Positions 23,363-25,205 of a stretch of 25,205 nt of DNA are shown here, piece after piece. Numbering within the stretch: the first letter of the stretch is position 1; each line of letters opens with the position of its first letter. This DNA is from a virus. The stretch is taken from the IMG/VR virus record IMGVR_UViG_3300004097_001262, positions 1 through 25,205 of that record; one strand, given 5' to 3'. Below the pieces are notes generated by a model. It did no database searches, was not told the origin of the DNA, and worked only from the letters and a program-made list of their open reading frames with translations. The position numbers and the translations under genes are program-made.

Positions 23363-24586
23363 ATGTTACCTGATTTATATAAGTACGCGTTTGACCCGTC
23401 AGGTAAAGCACTGTCTAATAGAGTTACTAATGAGTTTCACGATTTATCCACAGATACTAACCGTATTTTAGCACTAAGTCACGGTCCTTTTTATACCGAA
23501 GGATTATTAGTAACTAGATTGTCAGGCGTTTCGCTAGTAAGAAATATAGACTATAAACCGTTATACCTTTACCAAGAAGCTACCGAAGCTACAGGTAGAG
23601 AAGTATGTACTGCTATAGTACTATTGAAGGATTCATTTACGGAAGATTTGAATATAAGCTATCAGGTAGTTGGTGGTAAGTATGGTGGGGAAGGAGCGGC
23701 TATTCATGAGATAGTTGAGAATCTGGACCAATACGACCTATCGACTACATGGGATTTAATAAAGTTTAAACCCACTGAGTTTAGACCACGTCAACATTTA
23801 CATAACGCAGCCGATTTAATTGGTATGGGACCTGTACGTGATGAACTGGTTAACATAACGGAGGCCGTTAAATCTTTAGCTGATGAAGACGGACTTACTA
23901 CCCAAGCGGCAATTAAAAACCGTGTAAGTAGAATGGGTCATCAGAAGTTAATCGTGGATGAGGGTGACATCTATTTAGATGATCATACTGGCCCTATTGA
24001 ATTAACGTTTGGTCGCTCCAACACGCAAAATGCACAGATGTCCATAGAGATACGTGTCATCTCAAATCTAGGAACCGATACTTATATAGTAACTGGTTCT
24101 GAAATAGAGTCCACTTTTGAACACGTGGTCTACGCAGATACGGGTGGTGGTGGAAGTTTACCGATGTTACTACGAACGGTAGATGGAACCTCTAACCAAC
24201 TTATTCTAGGTGGACTAGAAACTGTGTGGAAAAATTCATACATCGTGATATCTGGTTTGATTGTTAATACCGGCGACCCTGATGCATATGTGAAAGGTTA
24301 TAACTGGTCTAAGGAAGTACTTGGTACGTTCCCTGAACTAGCACTACCAGTCATAGAACTAGACGGTGAACTTGGTGTAATGCAAGACTCTATACGTAAA
24401 CTTGCAGACTTATTAAATACTCATATTCAAAATAACACCAACCCTCACGGTAATGATATAGGGCAGTTTGTAACTGAATCCGAATTAGATGAATTTCAGG
24501 AAGACACGGATGACAGTCTTGAAGAATTATCTGTGAGAATAACAACCCAAATCCACACCTTACTGGACCGTGGATATACATTTTAA
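23363..24586 (+). CDS. Tail-fibre-associated structural protein, paralogue B
   Basis: The 407-residue product shares its first 320 residues with the product of 21284 (same PTG/PSG start, YQ-x-x-GG, F-x-P-x-QH-x-x-x-x-x-DL-x-GM blocks). It adds a C-terminal extension of about 60 residues with HIQNNTNPHGNDIGQFV, the N-P-H-G element common in phage tail fibres, then an acidic helix. The extension may dock the fibre encoded next. ATG 23363 is preceded by AAGGAGGTAAC, an almost ideal ribosome-binding site, suggesting high expression. The fibre gene starts 17 bases after its stop. Confidence 0.78.
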   Translation: MLPDLYKYAFDPSGKALSNRVTNEFHDLSTDTNRILALSHGPFYTEGLLVTRLSGVSLVRNIDYKPLYLYQEATEATGREVCTAIVLLKDSFTEDLNISYQVVGGKYGGEGAAIHEIVENLDQYDLSTTWDLIKFKPTEFRPRQHLHNAADLIGMGPVRDELVNITEAVKSLADEDGLTTQAAIKNRVSRMGHQKLIVDEGDIYLDDHTGPIELTFGRSNTQNAQMSIEIRVISNLGTDTYIVTGSEIESTFEHVVYADTGGGGSLPMLLRTVDGTSNQLILGGLETVWKNSYIVISGLIVNTGDPDAYVKGYNWSKEVLGTFPELALPVIELDGELGVMQDSIRKLADLLNTHIQNNTNPHGNDIGQFVTESELDEFQEDTDDSLEELSVRITTQIHTLLDRGYTF

Positions 24587-24602
24587 ATTTTAGGAGTAAA
24601 CA

Positions 24603-25205
24603 ATGGCGAATATCCCACTAACTACAGATTCTGACAACGTAACAGTTGACCTTGGCCAAATCCAATTTGACCGTTCAATCACTCCGGGCGCAGTTCCGTT
24701 AGCAGCGGCAGTTAAAGAAGGTGCGTTAGCTATTAACTTAGTTGATCGTAAAATCTTCACTAAAGACCAAGACGGTAATATTATCAGTCTTGGTAGAGAT
24801 TATTCAGCTGACATCACGGCTAGTGCAGCCGCGGCAGTTAGTAGTGCTAACGGTTATACCGACGGTCTTATCTCTGCTGTTAAAGGCGGTGACCTAGACG
24901 CTAACCTTGATACGTTACTTAAATTGGGTAATCGTTTAGCTACTGCAGAAGCTAACATCGTTGCTGGCTCTGAAGCTGTAACTGACTTAACTAGCGCTGA
25001 CGTTGGTCTTGGTAATGTTGGTAACTTCGGTATCTCTGACGCTATCGATGAAGCTAACGCTTCACAGTACGCTTCTTCAGCTGCTGTTAAAACCGCATTT
25101 GATCGCGCTGTATCTGGCGAAGCTGCTGCAATTGCATACGCTGACCAAGTTAAGTCTGATTTATTAGGTGGTGCTCCTGCGGCAGCACTAGATACTTTAG
25201 TTGAA
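24603..25205 (+). CDS. Tail fibre protein, 3' end beyond the window
   Basis: The frame is open from ATG 24603 to the last base, giving 201 residues so far. ATTTTAGGAG lies about 6 bases before the start. The N-terminus has the fibre signature [20 protein letters not shown] (residues about 40-60). Next come [23 protein letters not shown] and [19 protein letters not shown] followed by [11 protein letters not shown], the repeat type of tail-fibre proteins (VGLGNV ... AVKTA). It probably contacts the host surface. The gene is visibly richer in G+C and in GCT/GGT/GAC codons than its neighbours and holds two of the window's eight GATC sites, which could mean high expression or acquisition from elsewhere. 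Confidence 0.85.
   Translation, partial: MANIPLTTDSDNVTVDLGQIQFDRSITPGAVPLAAAVKEGALAINLVDRKIFTKDQDGNIISLGRDYSADITASAAAAVSSANGYTDGLISAVKGGDLDANLDTLLKLGNRLATAEANIVAGSEAVTDLTSADVGLGNVGNFGISDAIDEANASQYASSAAVKTAFDRAVSGEAAAIAYADQVKSDLLGGAPAAALDTLVE

Overview
The window reads as the interior of a large (jumbo) tailed-phage genome. About 95% of it is coding, and genes of roughly 60-830 codons are packed tightly on both strands with short gaps, ATGA-type overlaps and clear Shine-Dalgarno sites. Base composition is A+T-rich, about 37-40% G+C by eye. No rRNA, tRNA, transposon or CRISPR array was found. A RecA/UvsX-like recombinase, RNase HI, an SbcC/Rad50/gp46-like ATPase, an oligoribonuclease-like exonuclease, a possible RNA polymerase beta fragment and several virion-type proteins together suggest a myovirus, perhaps related to the phiKZ-like jumbo phages. 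That placement comes from remembered family features, not from a search. A lipoprotein plus coiled-coil membrane protein that look like spanins point to a Gram-negative host.

Layout. (1) 1-2309, minus: four genes ending in a U-tract terminator at the left edge. One carries a C-terminal domain that closely matches the bacterial RNA polymerase alpha-CTD. (2) 2389-2823, plus: one small conserved-looking protein whose stop overlaps that of the next leftward gene. (3) 2820-9508, minus: a long operon-like array. In transcription order it encodes a UvsX-like recombinase, a SLOG/DUF2493 protein, two small proteins, two very small membrane proteins, an Orn-like DEDDh exonuclease, two 2-TM membrane proteins (one with Asp-box repeats), a possible RNAP beta C-terminal fragment, and two unknowns. 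(4) 9611-10438, plus: a possible virion protein. (5) 10490-13406, minus: a probable spanin pair, then RNase HI with a large extra domain, then a small unknown. (6) 13454-15347, plus: two overlapping genes, probably structural. (7) 15385-16622, minus: a baseplate-spike-like protein and a small protein. (8) 16736-19928, plus: an SbcC-like ATPase and an overlapping unknown gene. (9) 19974-21188, minus: a probable structural protein. (10) 21284 to the window end, plus: a tail-fibre locus with two paralogous fibre-associated proteins, a coiled-coil fibre protein between them, and a tail-fibre gene cut by the window edge.

The genes fall into two jobs, interleaved in short convergent and divergent blocks: DNA recombination, repair and nucleotide turnover (UvsX, SbcC, RNase H, Orn-like nuclease), and virion assembly or host recognition (spike, fibres, structural proteins). 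Three convergent junctions and one end-of-operon site share a perfect hairpin flanked by GCATAA/TTATGC-type sequence, which looks like a phage-specific terminator family.

The most notable observations are the phage protein with an alpha-CTD that keeps nearly all the DNA-contacting residues, the near absence of GATC sites (none seen from 1221 to 20065), the repeated terminator design, and the Asp-box membrane protein. No gap exceeds 300 bases. Many start codons were moved from the longest possible frame to one with a good ribosome-binding site; each such choice is stated in its entry.
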